Shown one piece after another: positions 55,057-63,335 of a stretch of 64,000 bases of DNA. The stretch's first letter is position 1. Every line of letters begins with the position of its first letter. Both the position numbers and the translations under genes were made by a program. Source of the stretch: Caldilineaceae bacterium (GTDB lineage Bacteria; Chloroflexota; Anaerolineae; Caldilineales; Caldilineaceae). The DNA lies in the NCBI GenBank assembly GCA_020846635.1, contig JADLDO010000020.1:62001-126000 (forward strand), in the 5' to 3' direction. Under the pieces are notes generated by a model. It saw nothing but the letters and a program-made list of their open reading frames with translations, did no database searches and was not told the origin of the DNA.

Positions 55057-55800
55057 TTACTCGCTGATCATCTCCGGCGGGAGATGGGCTGTGCGGTTGA
55101 GATAGCGCAGGTAGAGCGTGTCGTGCTGTCCAAAGTCGAGGCAGGTGATGGCTGTATTGTTGTGGAAGTAGAAGAACTCGTTTTCTGGAATCTGGCTAAA
55201 GAGTGCCTTGATCAACGAGTCGATAAAGGTGCCGTGGGAGACGATGGCAACCACCGATTTGGTGTCGCCCTCCGCTTCCGCATGGGCGCGGCGGCGCAGC
55301 TCGCGTGCCACGCGAATGGCGCGCGCATAGCAGCCTGCGATGTCCTCATAGCCGCTTTTCCACCACCCTTCCTCCCCAATCCCATCACAAAGCTCGTAGT
55401 CGGGGTAGTCGCGAGCAATGTCGGCGCGTGTCAATCCGGCGTGAACGTGGAAATTCTCACCTGTGTGCGGGTTGCCCATAAACATACCGCCATGTTCGTG
55501 GATGTCAATCCAGATCGAGGGGCGCAGTCCCAGCGCGGCGGCAATGGGCTTGGCAGTCTGTAAGGTGCGGAGCATGGGGCTGCAATAGAGATGGGTAATG
55601 CCATAGTGCCCTTTGCCGCCCGGAGGCGCGTCGACGGGTGGCTTTCCGGCTAGGTGCGCCGCGAGCTTTTCGGTCTGGCGCACGCCCAACTCGGTGATGA
55701 CAGGGTCGGCACTGCGTTGTTGCATATAGGCGGCATTGTCGAGATTTAGGGCAATTTTATTGTTGGAGGATTCGGCGTGGCGGATGATCAAGAGTCGCAT
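55057..55800 (-). CDS. Histidine phosphatase family protein
   Basis: The protein is 247 residues. The catalytic RHAES motif (MRLLIIRHAESSNN) is at the N-terminus, the second Arg and Glu are in LYCSPMLRTLQTAKPIA, and the late His is in VSHGTFIDSLI. Members dephosphorylate sugar phosphates or other small molecules via a phosphohistidine. The start at 55800 places RHAES properly; the open frame continues upstream to 55923 without homologous sequence. Confidence 0.92.
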   Translation of the reverse strand: MRLLIIRHAESSNNKIALNLDNAAYMQQRSADPVITELGVRQTEKLAAHLAGKPPVDAPPGGKGHYGITHLYCSPMLRTLQTAKPIAAALGLRPSIWIDIHEHGGMFMGNPHTGENFHVHAGLTRADIARDYPDYELCDGIGEEGWWKSGYEDIAGCYARAIRVARELRRRAHAEAEGDTKSVVAIVSHGTFIDSLIKALFSQIPENEFFYFHNNTAITCLDFGQHDTLYLRYLNRTAHLPPEMISE

Positions 55801-55960
55801 ACGCGGCGCGGTCTTTCTTCTGGCTTGCGAAATTTGAGTTGGCATAGGTTGGGCTGGTGGGCATGTCCGATACAGCACAGAAATTGTGCAAATGCCAGCG
55901 CAACCAGGGCAACGATACACCAACTCTGGAGGTAGACCAAATCAGGCGACTGGGAGGCTG

Positions 55961-55969
55961 TGCTATAAT
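55961..55969 (+). promoter_or_regulatory. Extended -10 promoter of the sulfurtransferase gene
   Basis: TGCTATAAT is a perfect extended -10, about 58 nt before the ATG at 56028. Confidence 0.6.
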
Positions 55970-56027
55970 CGATAGAACCCTGGCCGTTTAGCCTGGTTGA
56001 GGAAGATGCAAAAGGAGCGATGAGAGA

Positions 56028-56894
56028 ATGCAATCCGGGCCATACACAACATTGATTGAAACTGCGGAACTCGCCGCCCATCTGGATGATCCCCAGTGGG
56101 CGATCATCGATTGCCGCTTTTCCTTAAATGACACCACGTTGGGGCGTAGACAGTATTTGGATGCACATATTCCCTCTGCGGTCTATGCCGACTTGGATGT
56201 GGACTTGTCCGGGCCGGTGACAAAGGGGGAGACTGGGCGTCATCCCTTGCCCGATGTCAACGTCTTTGCCGCCAAATTGGGCAGTTGGGGCATTGATGAG
56301 CGCGTGCAGGTGGTGGCCTATGATGGCGCGGGCGGTATGGTGGCTGGGCGGTTGTGGTGGATGCTGAAGTGGCTGGGCCATGAAAAAGTGGCGGTACTGA
56401 ATGGCGATTTTCGCGCCTGGCTCCATGAAGAACGTCCTACCGTCAGCGGCGAGGAGAGCCGTACACCGCGTACCTTTACGCCGCGCCCGCAGCCGGAACG
56501 ACTGGTCGGTGCGAGTGAAGTGCTGGCTCATCTCTGCGACCCAAAAGTATCGCTGTTGGATGCGCGGGCGCATGACCGATTCCGTGGTGAGAATGAGACA
56601 TTGGACGCAAAGGCGGGGCATATTCCTGGCGCAAAGTCCGTACCCTACAGTGAAAATCTGGACGCCCAGGGCCGCTTCTTATCACCGCAACACTTGGCCG
56701 AGCGTTTTCAAGATCTGCTCGGTGACGTACCTGCCGAGCAAGCCGTACTCTACTGTGGCTCTGGGGTGTCGGCGGCGCACAACGCGCTGGCAATGGCGCA
56801 TGCAGGGCTGGGGACACCGCGGCTCTATGTGGGGTCGTGGAGTGACTGGATTACAGACCCGGCGCGGCCTGTTGCTACAGGCGATGAAGCATAG
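56028..56894 (+). CDS. Two-domain rhodanese-like sulfurtransferase
   Basis: This 288-residue protein has an inactive N-terminal rhodanese domain (IIDCRFSL..., [11 protein letters not shown]) and a C-terminal active domain with catalytic Cys in [11 protein letters not shown]. The CGSGVTA-like loop points to mercaptopyruvate sulfurtransferase rather than thiosulfate specificity, but this is not decisive. It moves sulfane sulfur from a thiol donor. AAGGAG is about 10 nt before the ATG. It may be cotranscribed with the following DUF423 and AraC genes (gaps 68 and 9 nt). Confidence 0.92.
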   Translation: MQSGPYTTLIETAELAAHLDDPQWAIIDCRFSLNDTTLGRRQYLDAHIPSAVYADLDVDLSGPVTKGETGRHPLPDVNVFAAKLGSWGIDERVQVVAYDGAGGMVAGRLWWMLKWLGHEKVAVLNGDFRAWLHEERPTVSGEESRTPRTFTPRPQPERLVGASEVLAHLCDPKVSLLDARAHDRFRGENETLDAKAGHIPGAKSVPYSENLDAQGRFLSPQHLAERFQDLLGDVPAEQAVLYCGSGVSAAHNALAMAHAGLGTPRLYVGSWSDWITDPARPVATGDEA

Positions 56895-56962
56895 CGGCGG
56901 GAATAGCAGCCGCTAAAATAAGTCAAGCAGTCAACCAAGAGGCAGAGCAAGGAACTTTCGCA

Positions 56963-57334
56963 ATGGAGAAGACATTTTTGTTATTGGCGAGCGTATTGGG
57001 CGGGCTGGCTGTGGCTCTGGGGGCTTTTGGGGCTCATGCGCTGGAGAGCAGGATGAGCGCCGATTTGCTTGCCACTTATGAGGTCGGTGTGCGTTATCAT
57101 TTCTATCACGCGCTCGCGCTGATCGGTGTCGTCGCTGTGTTGAGCCGCTGGCCTGGTTCGGGCGCAGCGGTAGCCGCAGGCTGGCTCTTTGTTTTTGGGA
57201 TTCTGATCTTTTCGGGGAGCCTCTATCTTTTGGCCTTTACAGGTGTGCGTTGGCTCGGCGCGATTACGCCGATTGGGGGCGTGGCCTTTATTGCCGGGTG
57301 GGCTTGTCTGGCGTGGGTGGCGCTGCGGGGATAG
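56963..57334 (+). CDS. DUF423 (YgdD-like) membrane protein
   Basis: This 123-residue protein with four transmembrane helices has the family motifs LGAFGAHAL and [17 protein letters not shown]423 proteins are widespread in bacteria with no established function. AAGGA precedes the ATG by about 10 nt. The AraC-type gene starts 9 nt after the stop, which suggests one transcript. Confidence 0.9.
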   Translation: MEKTFLLLASVLGGLAVALGAFGAHALESRMSADLLATYEVGVRYHFYHALALIGVVAVLSRWPGSGAAVAAGWLFVFGILIFSGSLYLLAFTGVRWLGAITPIGGVAFIAGWACLAWVALRG

Positions 57335-57343
57335 GAACGCTCT

Positions 57344-57748
57344 ATGCACTTGAAGCCTCATAAACAACTTCGTCTCGCCCGTCTTTTACTGGATCGGAAT
57401 TACGACGCGCCCATTACTGTTGAGGATTTGAGCCGCGAGGTGGCGCTTTCCCCTTATTACCTGATCCGGGCATTTAGGCGTGTCTATAAGCAGACGCCAC
57501 ATCAATACCTGGTGGGAGTGCGTATTGGCAGGGCCAAAGAACTCTTGCAGAACTCCGATCTCAGCATCACCGAAATTTGCGTGGCGGTTGGCTTTGAAAG
57601 CCTGGGATCATTCAGCACGTTGTTTCGCAAAGCTGCCGGGCTCTCCCCCAGTGCCTATCGAGCCAGCAGTCGCCCTACCTCCACCCCTCACTATATCCCT
57701 CTTTGTGTATGCCTGCTCCACGGTCTTGAGGACCCGCCGGGTCCTTGA
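57344..57748 (+). CDS. AraC-family transcriptional regulator (DNA-binding domain only)
   Basis: This 134-residue protein consists of two helix-turn-helix motifs typical of AraC: ITVEDLSREVALSPYYLIRAFRRV and the second around LSITEICVAVGFESLGSFSTLFRKAAGLSP. There is no N-terminal sensor domain, so it may bind DNA constitutively or sense a ligand through a partner. It stands 102 nt before a VOC gene, a common pairing. AGGA precedes the start. Confidence 0.92.
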   Translation: MHLKPHKQLRLARLLLDRNYDAPITVEDLSREVALSPYYLIRAFRRVYKQTPHQYLVGVRIGRAKELLQNSDLSITEICVAVGFESLGSFSTLFRKAAGLSPSAYRASSRPTSTPHYIPLCVCLLHGLEDPPGP

Positions 57749-57776
57749 AAATAGGGCAATTTTCGAGAAGCCACGA

Positions 57777-57815
57777 TAGCACAAATGTGTTATGCTTTGT
57801 AGCACAGATGTGCTG
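57777..57815 (+). promoter_or_regulatory. Tandem palindromic operators over the VOC promoter
   Basis: Two near-identical 16-nt dyads, TAGCACAAATGTGTTA (57777-57792) and TAGCACAGATGTGCTG (57800-57815), are spaced 23 nt centre to centre. TATGCT at 57791-57796 could be the -10. The symmetry suggests a dimeric repressor. Confidence 0.65.
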
Positions 57816-57850
57816 TGTTATTCCGAAATATATTGAGGAGGAGATGACTG

Positions 57851-58273
57851 ATGATCAACAGACTTGCGGTTTCGACCATTTGGGTCACAGATCAGAATGA
57901 AGCACTGCGCTTTTATACAGAAAAGCTCGGTTTCGAAATCCGCACTGATTTCACCAATGGCGATTATCGTTGGCTAACTGTCGGCCTGACAGGCCAGCCG
58001 GATCTCGAATTTCAACTGGCGGCACTGAAACCAGGTGGTGGGCTTACGCAAGAGGATGTGAATCAACTGACCAAGCTTGTTGAAGCGGGCAAGATGGGCA
58101 GCGGCCCCTGGAAAACCGACGATTGCCAAAAGACCTACGAGACGTTCAAGGCCAAAGGTGTGGACTTTGTGCAACCTCCAACCGATCGCCCCTATGGGAT
58201 TATCGAAGCCATTTTCAAGGATAACAGCGGCAACGTTATGGTGCTGGCACAGGACAAGCCGCGACGGGCTTAG
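57851..58273 (+). CDS. VOC-superfamily glyoxalase/bleomycin-resistance-like protein
   Basis: This 140-residue protein has two beta-alpha-beta-beta-beta units: VSTIWVTDQNEALRFYTEKLGF and YRWLTVGL first, then DDCQKTYETFKAKGVDF and YGIIEAIFKDNSGNVMVL. Possible metal-binding Glu is in DLEFQL and EAIFKD. VOC proteins act as lyases, isomerases or drug-binding proteins; the substrate is unknown. GGAGGAG precedes the ATG. Control by the twin operators is likely. Confidence 0.9.
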   Translation: MINRLAVSTIWVTDQNEALRFYTEKLGFEIRTDFTNGDYRWLTVGLTGQPDLEFQLAALKPGGGLTQEDVNQLTKLVEAGKMGSGPWKTDDCQKTYETFKAKGVDFVQPPTDRPYGIIEAIFKDNSGNVMVLAQDKPRRA

Positions 58274-58316
58274 TCAGCTGGACTATCCTCCATCCAATGG
58301 AAGACTTAAGCAGACG

Positions 58317-58349
58317 AGGTGGCAGTCGAAACTGCCACCTTTGTTTTTT
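58317..58349 (+). terminator. Terminator after the VOC gene
   Basis: A perfect 10-bp stem (58317-58326 with 58331-58340) with CGAA tetraloop and TTGTTTTTT. Confidence 0.92.
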
Positions 58350-58372
58350 CACTATTGGTTAACGATTGATGG

Positions 58373-59503
58373 TTAGTGATTGACCACTAAATCGACTAAG
58401 GGCAGATGGAAGAAGGCGGCGACTTGGTTGGCCTGCTTTTCGACCTGTTTCATGACATACTTGGGGAGTGGTTTGAAGGGATTGACCTGGATAATGAGCC
58501 CTCCGCCTTTGCGATCATAGCGCCACGTTGCAACGGCCTGGCCGCGGGCAACGACAATGCCTTCGATGTGCCCTGCGGGTCGAAAGACTGCCTTGTAATG
58601 GCTGGGAGGGACTACCCAATCCTTATTGCGGTGCGCCAACAGATAGGGGTCAAAACGGTAGAGCATGCGCACAGGCCAGGCTTCGGGCGGTGGCGGCGCT
58701 TGCTGGGCCTCGTCGATGGCACTGCTGGGCAGCAGCGCGCTTTGGCCCTCTATCTCCACTTCGACCATTTCGGCCATAAGCTGGGCAAGCCAGCCGCGGG
58801 CTTGGCCTGTGGCAACGCCGCGCCAATAGGCAAAGTCTTGCAGCGTGGATGGCCCATAGGCGGCGAAATAGCGCGCGGCCACGGTGACATTAGCCGTAAT
58901 CGGGTCGGGCGGTTCCCAGGCAAGGTCGGGCAGCCAGCGTTCGCGTGCTACAAAGCGCCCTTCGCCTTCACTGCGACCATAGTGACAGGCATAGCCCATA
59001 CGTACCAAGTCGGCAAAGATGCCACCCCACGGCGACAACAGCTCGTCGCCCAGCGGCAAACCGCTGGCGCGCAGCTCACGTCGCCCCAATGTTTCTTGGC
59101 TGCGAAGCAACTCCGCCACTTGTTCCACCAACTGGCGATGCTCGGCAAGGGCTTGCTCCCCGTTTTCTCCATCCCGCGCGGCTTGTCGTTCCCACCAGGT
59201 GCGATTAATCGTGCGCGCGGCGTGGAGTAAGGGCCAGTCATTGCTTGCGTAGAGATGGAGCGTGCCCCGTTGGCCCCACAACTTAACCAGGGTACGGTCG
59301 TTGAAGATGTGCGCCTCAAAGTCAGTATGGTTGAAGGCAGGTGTGCGATTCCAGAGGGCCAGGCCCGCTGCTGGGAGGATTTGTGCCTGGACGCCGATGA
59401 GGGCTGAAGCCGCGGTGGGCGCGTCGGCAAAAGGTTTTGCCAATCCTGCGCGTTGAAAACGCTGCCAGCGAACCTGCTCTGGAGTCAGACGGTTTGTGGA
59501 CAT
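58373..59503 (-). CDS. AlkZ-like winged-helix DNA glycosylase
   Basis: This 376-residue protein has the winged-helix DNA-binding (HTH_42) fold. Near the N-terminus the sequence GVQAQILPAAGLALWNRT contains Gln-Ala-Gln, matching the Q-x-Q catalytic motif of AlkZ-type glycosylases that unhook interstrand crosslinks. Further family features are LVKLWGQRGTLHLY and FRPAGHIEGIVVARG. The ATG at 59503 has GAGG about 8 nt upstream and is preferred over one at 59584. A role in repair of alkylation damage is family-based inference. Confidence 0.8.
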   Translation of the reverse strand: MSTNRLTPEQVRWQRFQRAGLAKPFADAPTAASALIGVQAQILPAAGLALWNRTPAFNHTDFEAHIFNDRTLVKLWGQRGTLHLYASNDWPLLHAARTINRTWWERQAARDGENGEQALAEHRQLVEQVAELLRSQETLGRRELRASGLPLGDELLSPWGGIFADLVRMGYACHYGRSEGEGRFVARERWLPDLAWEPPDPITANVTVAARYFAAYGPSTLQDFAYWRGVATGQARGWLAQLMAEMVEVEIEGQSALLPSSAIDEAQQAPPPPEAWPVRMLYRFDPYLLAHRNKDWVVPPSHYKAVFRPAGHIEGIVVARGQAVATWRYDRKGGGLIIQVNPFKPLPKYVMKQVEKQANQVAAFFHLPLVDLVVNH

Positions 59504-59611
59504 AGGAGTAACCTCGCTGGATGGTATCGCTTGGGTCGAACAAATGTGCTGAGGACAGCATATCACAGTGCCGCCGCTCATCAAAACAGCTCGTTCGCTC
59601 TAGCGGCATTA

Positions 59612-59652
59612 ACCCTCCCGCGCCCAAAGGGCTCCCCAGCTTCCGGGAGGTT
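59612..59652 (-). repeat. Degenerate copy of the 46-bp hairpin repeat
   Basis: It retains ACCCTCCCG, then GGGCTCCCCAGCTTCCGGGAGG, but the left arm has lost GAAGC, so pairing is shortened. It lies 3' of the minus-strand phosphatidylcholine synthase gene. Confidence 0.7.
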
Positions 59653-59669
59653 GTCTTGGCTGCAATGGG

Positions 59670-60404
59670 CTATTTACGAGCGAAGTAGGTCGCAAAGAGG
59701 CTCATGCCGGTATAGTAGAGGGCAAAGAGCAGAGAAAACCAGACCAGCCAGGGCGAATGAGCGGGATAGGTGAACAGGATGATTGCATTGGCAATGGCCC
59801 ACAGTGCGGTCAACAGCAGCGTCAAGGCCTGGTGAAAGTTGGTACGAGAGGGGTAGATATATTTGATCGGCACAAAGACCAGGACGGCAAGGATGGCGAC
59901 GACAGCAAAATTGACCCAACCATCGAGGTTGAGAATAAAGAGGTAGTAGACCATAATATTCCAATAGGAGGGAAAGCCTTTGAAATAGTGGTCTTCGGTC
60001 TTGGCGTCGTTTTGGCAGAATTGGTAGGACGAGGCCAAGAGGATCAGGATCGCGCCTAGTAGGCCAACCGGCTCCGGCAGCAAATTGCTCTGGGACAAGA
60101 AGAAAGCCGGCACAAAAACATAGTTGAGAAAATCGAGCATGTTGTCGAGCAATGCGCCGTCAAACTCGGGCAAGACCTCTTTTACGCGTACCTGACGGGC
60201 CAAGAAACCGTCAAATGAATCGACAAGGATCGCTGCACCCATCCAACCGAAGGCGAGAATCCATTCTCCATTGGTAATCGCCAAAAGTGTCAGCAAACCC
60301 CAAATAGAACCGGTAGCCGTAAAGAGATGGGCGCTCCATGCGAGAAGCCTTTGCCGTTTTGTGGGCGGCCAGATCGCTTGTTCTGCGTCGTAATAATTTT
60401 GCAT
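59670..60404 (-). CDS. Phosphatidylcholine synthase-like CDP-alcohol phosphatidyltransferase
   Basis: This 244-residue membrane protein has about seven helices. The active-site segment DSFDGFLARQ...VLPEFDGALLDNMLDFLNYVFVP keeps the Asp/Gly/Ala-Arg core, but with the longer spacing before the second Asp group that marks bacterial Pcs. Pcs joins choline to CDP-diacylglycerol to make phosphatidylcholine. The start at 60404 (MQNYYDAEQAIWPP) is chosen; upstream frame to 60569 has no membrane or family sequence. Family assignment is good, substrate less certain. Confidence 0.82.
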   Translation of the reverse strand: MQNYYDAEQAIWPPTKRQRLLAWSAHLFTATGSIWGLLTLLAITNGEWILAFGWMGAAILVDSFDGFLARQVRVKEVLPEFDGALLDNMLDFLNYVFVPAFFLSQSNLLPEPVGLLGAILILLASSYQFCQNDAKTEDHYFKGFPSYWNIMVYYLFILNLDGWVNFAVVAILAVLVFVPIKYIYPSRTNFHQALTLLLTALWAIANAIILFTYPAHSPWLVWFSLLFALYYTGMSLFATYFARK

Positions 60405-60594
60405 AAACCCGACATTCTTCGCTTTGAAAGGTATGACTTGGTCGCAGCCGCTAAGAACTTCAACTAGACAGATGATGATAGGCTGACTGTACGCTGTATG
60501 GAGGCGCGCAGCGGCCTCATTGTAGCAGCAAATGTTCAGAATGTGTACCTTCTCTGAGGGATTTCGCATAATCTTGTGCCTTGTCTTGTGACGA

Positions 60595-60603
60595 TGCTAT
60601 AAT
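60595..60603 (+). promoter_or_regulatory. Extended -10 promoter
   Basis: TGCTATAAT at 60595-60603, about 39 nt before the ATG of the next gene, is the same extended -10 as at 55961. TTGTGC lies at an 18-nt spacing upstream. Confidence 0.55.
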
Positions 60604-60641
60604 CGTATAGACGGGCAACAGTGGGTTGAGTGAAGGAAACA

Positions 60642-61550
60642 ATGGCAGTCACGACAATGATTGAGAAAGCCAAGAGCGCGGACACCGGACAGACTCCCAG
60701 CGACGACTTGGATTTGCGCGCGCGTAAGCGAATGGAAGTCGGGCTGGCTCCGACCCGACCTACGGCGAAGGCGATTCCTCTGCGCCCGCCCGATTATCAG
60801 GCGCTGCCACTGCCCCCCGTACTATTGGCGCTGTTTTTGGTGGGCATCGTTTTGGTGACGGCAGTCTTGCTGGCAGCGAATTTGAGCGGGGGGCTGCCCA
60901 GTTGGTGGCCTACCTGGACGGGGTTGGCGGCAACAGGAAACAGCAGCACTGCTCCACCGGTCAATCTGCCTGCACAGGATTATGCGTTGCGTTTGGCCGA
61001 CGACTTCAGCCAGAGCAACTCACCCTTGATGCAGGGAAGCCGCCCGAATGAGTGGCGCACCGAGCTTTTGCCCGCGGAGTCGGTCTATGCGATTGAGGTT
61101 TCGCCAAACCATTTGGCGTGGAGCCTCTTGGGGCTGACCGACCTGCAGGGGTACCGCCTTCAGACAAGCGTGCTGGTCAGTGATCAGACACCGGGTGGCT
61201 ATGCCGGCCTGATCATCCGCTATCAGGACGAACGCCATTTCTATCTGCTGTCGGTGGATGGTAATGGGCGCTATCAGATTCAGCAGCAGGATGGCGACGA
61301 GGTGATCACCGTACAGCCGTGGGTGATGGCCCCATTTCTCAACCGGGCGGGCAGCGCCAATCTACTGACGATTGAAGATGATGGCAGCCGTGTACTCTTC
61401 TATGGCAACAATATGTTGGTTGCTGAAATCAGCGCTCCGGCCTATCCGTTGGGATTTGTCGGCTTGGCGGGTGGCGCACAGGGACAGGCCGTGGCCGATA
61501 TTCGCTTTGATTGGTTCCAACTCTACGATGCGATTTCCGCATCTGAATAA
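60642..61550 (+). CDS. Single-pass membrane protein with a LamG/concanavalin-like domain
   Basis: The protein is 302 residues. It has a cytosolic N-terminus, one transmembrane helix (about 60-82), then an extracytoplasmic beta-sandwich (about 115-295) with LADDFSQSNSPLM, GYAGLIIRYQDERHFYLLSVD and a closing IRFDWFQLYD, typical of LamG/DUF1080-like jelly rolls. Such domains bind carbohydrates or act as adhesion modules; no catalytic residues are evident. The ATG at 60642 has AAGGA about 5 nt upstream. Confidence 0.75.
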   Translation: MAVTTMIEKAKSADTGQTPSDDLDLRARKRMEVGLAPTRPTAKAIPLRPPDYQALPLPPVLLALFLVGIVLVTAVLLAANLSGGLPSWWPTWTGLAATGNSSTAPPVNLPAQDYALRLADDFSQSNSPLMQGSRPNEWRTELLPAESVYAIEVSPNHLAWSLLGLTDLQGYRLQTSVLVSDQTPGGYAGLIIRYQDERHFYLLSVDGNGRYQIQQQDGDEVITVQPWVMAPFLNRAGSANLLTIEDDGSRVLFYGNNMLVAEISAPAYPLGFVGLAGGAQGQAVADIRFDWFQLYDAISASE

Positions 61551-61581
61551 CGCTCCCCTGTATTTCAGCAATTAACCGCAC

Positions 61582-61619
61582 GAACTTTGCCGGGATCTCC
61601 CTAGCTTCCGGCAAAGTTC
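61582..61619 (+). terminator. Hairpin after the jelly-roll protein gene
   Basis: A perfect 12-bp inverted repeat (GAACTTTGCCGG with its complement) with loop containing CCTAGCTTCC. It is distantly similar to the 46-bp repeat family. Confidence 0.65.
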
Positions 61620-61875
61620 AACCCTCCTTGCGTATAGTAAAGCCCTTTCCACTTATTAGGCAGTTGTCGTAGGTTTTGCGTAGTCGAGCCAGACGCGTTA
61701 AGCCGCGTTGCCTACTTGCGCGGCAAATGCAGATCATGTATAGTACAATCCAACACAGGATAGTGTCGCCGTACTACAGAAGAAAAGCGCAGAAGAGAAG
61801 CATCGAAGTAGGGCGGCAATTGTAATCATAAATGGGGTTGACTGACTACCTGTGAGACGGCGCAATCTGCTTAAT

Positions 61876-61904
61876 TTGATATTCGATTCGAGCTAAGCTA
61901 TAAT
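61876..61904 (+). promoter_or_regulatory. Strong sigma70-type promoter
   Basis: TTGATA (61876-61881), a 17-nt spacer and TATAAT (61899-61904). Confidence 0.7.
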
Positions 61905-62075
61905 CGCCGGAATCAGTCTCTAGTCGTTCTGGTTCACCTGTACCCCGGTGTTCAGGACGTACTCCTATCCAAACAACAGCTCATTTTCTGATTTTCCCTT
62001 TCCATATTGCGTATAGTACGAAGCTCTGGACTCCTTTCCAGTACGTTCTAGAATTAGATTGCTAGTCGAATTCGT

Positions 62076-63200
62076 ATGCACTTTTTTAAGCGTCCTTTGA
62101 TTACCAATTCAATTTTTGCGTTTTCTACACTGCGTTCCCTGACGCAGGGTCTGGCACAACCGAATCTACACGCGAAGCTACAGGTCGCGTGGGGGCAACA
62201 GGTTATCCTGTCATCTGTTGTGCTGCTGGGTGGTTTCCTTCTGAGTGCGTGTGTGACCGCGGTTCCGGTCGCTCAGACAGCGGGGCAGCCCCTTGCTCAA
62301 CCTGTGACTGGTGAGCACATCAGCGATATTGCCAATATCACCTTGCCCACGCCGGAGCCTGTAATTGTGCCCGATGTGAGTGCAGAGGTGATTACGGAAG
62401 ATGCTCGTGCCAATATTCGCAGCGGCCCGGCATTGGATGCACCGATTGTTGCGAAGGCCGACCCTGGTGATGTCTATCAGGTTGTCGGCAGGAGTGATGA
62501 TGGTGAGTGGTGGCAGATTTGCTGTGTTGCCGGCCCGGCGGATGCGGAGGATGAAGCAACCGAGAATGCCTGGTTGTCCAGTGTGGTTGTAGAGCTGGAA
62601 GGCAATGCCGACGCGGTCCCTGTCATTGCGCCCCTGCTGCCGGTGGACCTACAGGCCAACTGGCAGGTCGAGTGGTCATGTGGTTCGGAGCGTTGTGAGA
62701 TCAAGGAATGTGTGGGGACGATCAATGCCCACGCTACCGAAGAGAACACAGAACAGTGGCTCCAAGTTGAGCATAGCGTGGCATGGACCGATGAATGTTT
62801 CGAAGACGATTCATGGGTCTTTGAAGTCGACCGCTTTAGTGGTCGTGAGCGCAGCGGTTCCTTTGTCGATGATTTCCGCTATAACTACTGGGTAGGCGCG
62901 CAGCCAGGCCCCGCAACGAACATCTTTACCTTCGAAGATGGGCGTCAGGTTGCTGCCTGGTGTGATGCTGAGCAAACGTTTGACGTACCTGTGGGAGATG
63001 GATGGACCAACGCTGTGCAGGGCTACACCTGTCACGATGTCAAGACGGGCGAAATGGTCTACATCACCTACACAACCCGTTGGCTGTATACGGGTGAATA
63101 TGAAGGACAGAATTATGACCGGGCCTATTTCGGTGACTATGAGACACTGGAACAGTACCTAGTCGACACAAACGCTGAACTTTCTTATCTTGGGGAATAA
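62076..63200 (+). CDS. SH3-like domain lipoprotein with Cys-rich C-terminal region
   Basis: The protein is 374 residues. A long N-terminus leads to a hydrophobic segment and lipobox LLSAC (Cys59). An SH3b-like domain (about 105-170) has ANIRSGPALDAPIVAKADPGDVYQV in outline. The C-terminal half (about 190-374) has several Cys (WSCGSERCEIKECVG, DECFEDD, AWCDAEQ, YTCHD), possibly forming disulfides, and I do not recognise its family. The n-region before the lipobox is unusually long, so the true start may be later, but no other ATG is available. Confidence 0.75.
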   Translation: MHFFKRPLITNSIFAFSTLRSLTQGLAQPNLHAKLQVAWGQQVILSSVVLLGGFLLSACVTAVPVAQTAGQPLAQPVTGEHISDIANITLPTPEPVIVPDVSAEVITEDARANIRSGPALDAPIVAKADPGDVYQVVGRSDDGEWWQICCVAGPADAEDEATENAWLSSVVVELEGNADAVPVIAPLLPVDLQANWQVEWSCGSERCEIKECVGTINAHATEENTEQWLQVEHSVAWTDECFEDDSWVFEVDRFSGRERSGSFVDDFRYNYWVGAQPGPATNIFTFEDGRQVAAWCDAEQTFDVPVGDGWTNAVQGYTCHDVKTGEMVYITYTTRWLYTGEYEGQNYDRAYFGDYETLEQYLVDTNAELSYLGE

Positions 63201-63335
63201 TTTCTTAATCCTTCGTTCAGCGGAGCAACTTCTGTAGGGTTGACCCGGCTGTAAAAGCTGGTCTACCATAGATATGTTATCGGTGAAGTTCATTCCTATC
63301 TTTATCATTTTTTGAGTCACAGAAGGAGCTTTGAC

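Larger units (their letters stand above)
61551..62075. other. Gene-free region with repeated GTATAGTA words
   Basis: About 525 nt. No gene was seen. It contains the hairpin at 61582, three GTATAGTA words (61632, 61738 and 62011) and a good promoter at 61876-61904, leaving a leader of about 165 nt before the next gene. Confidence 0.6.
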
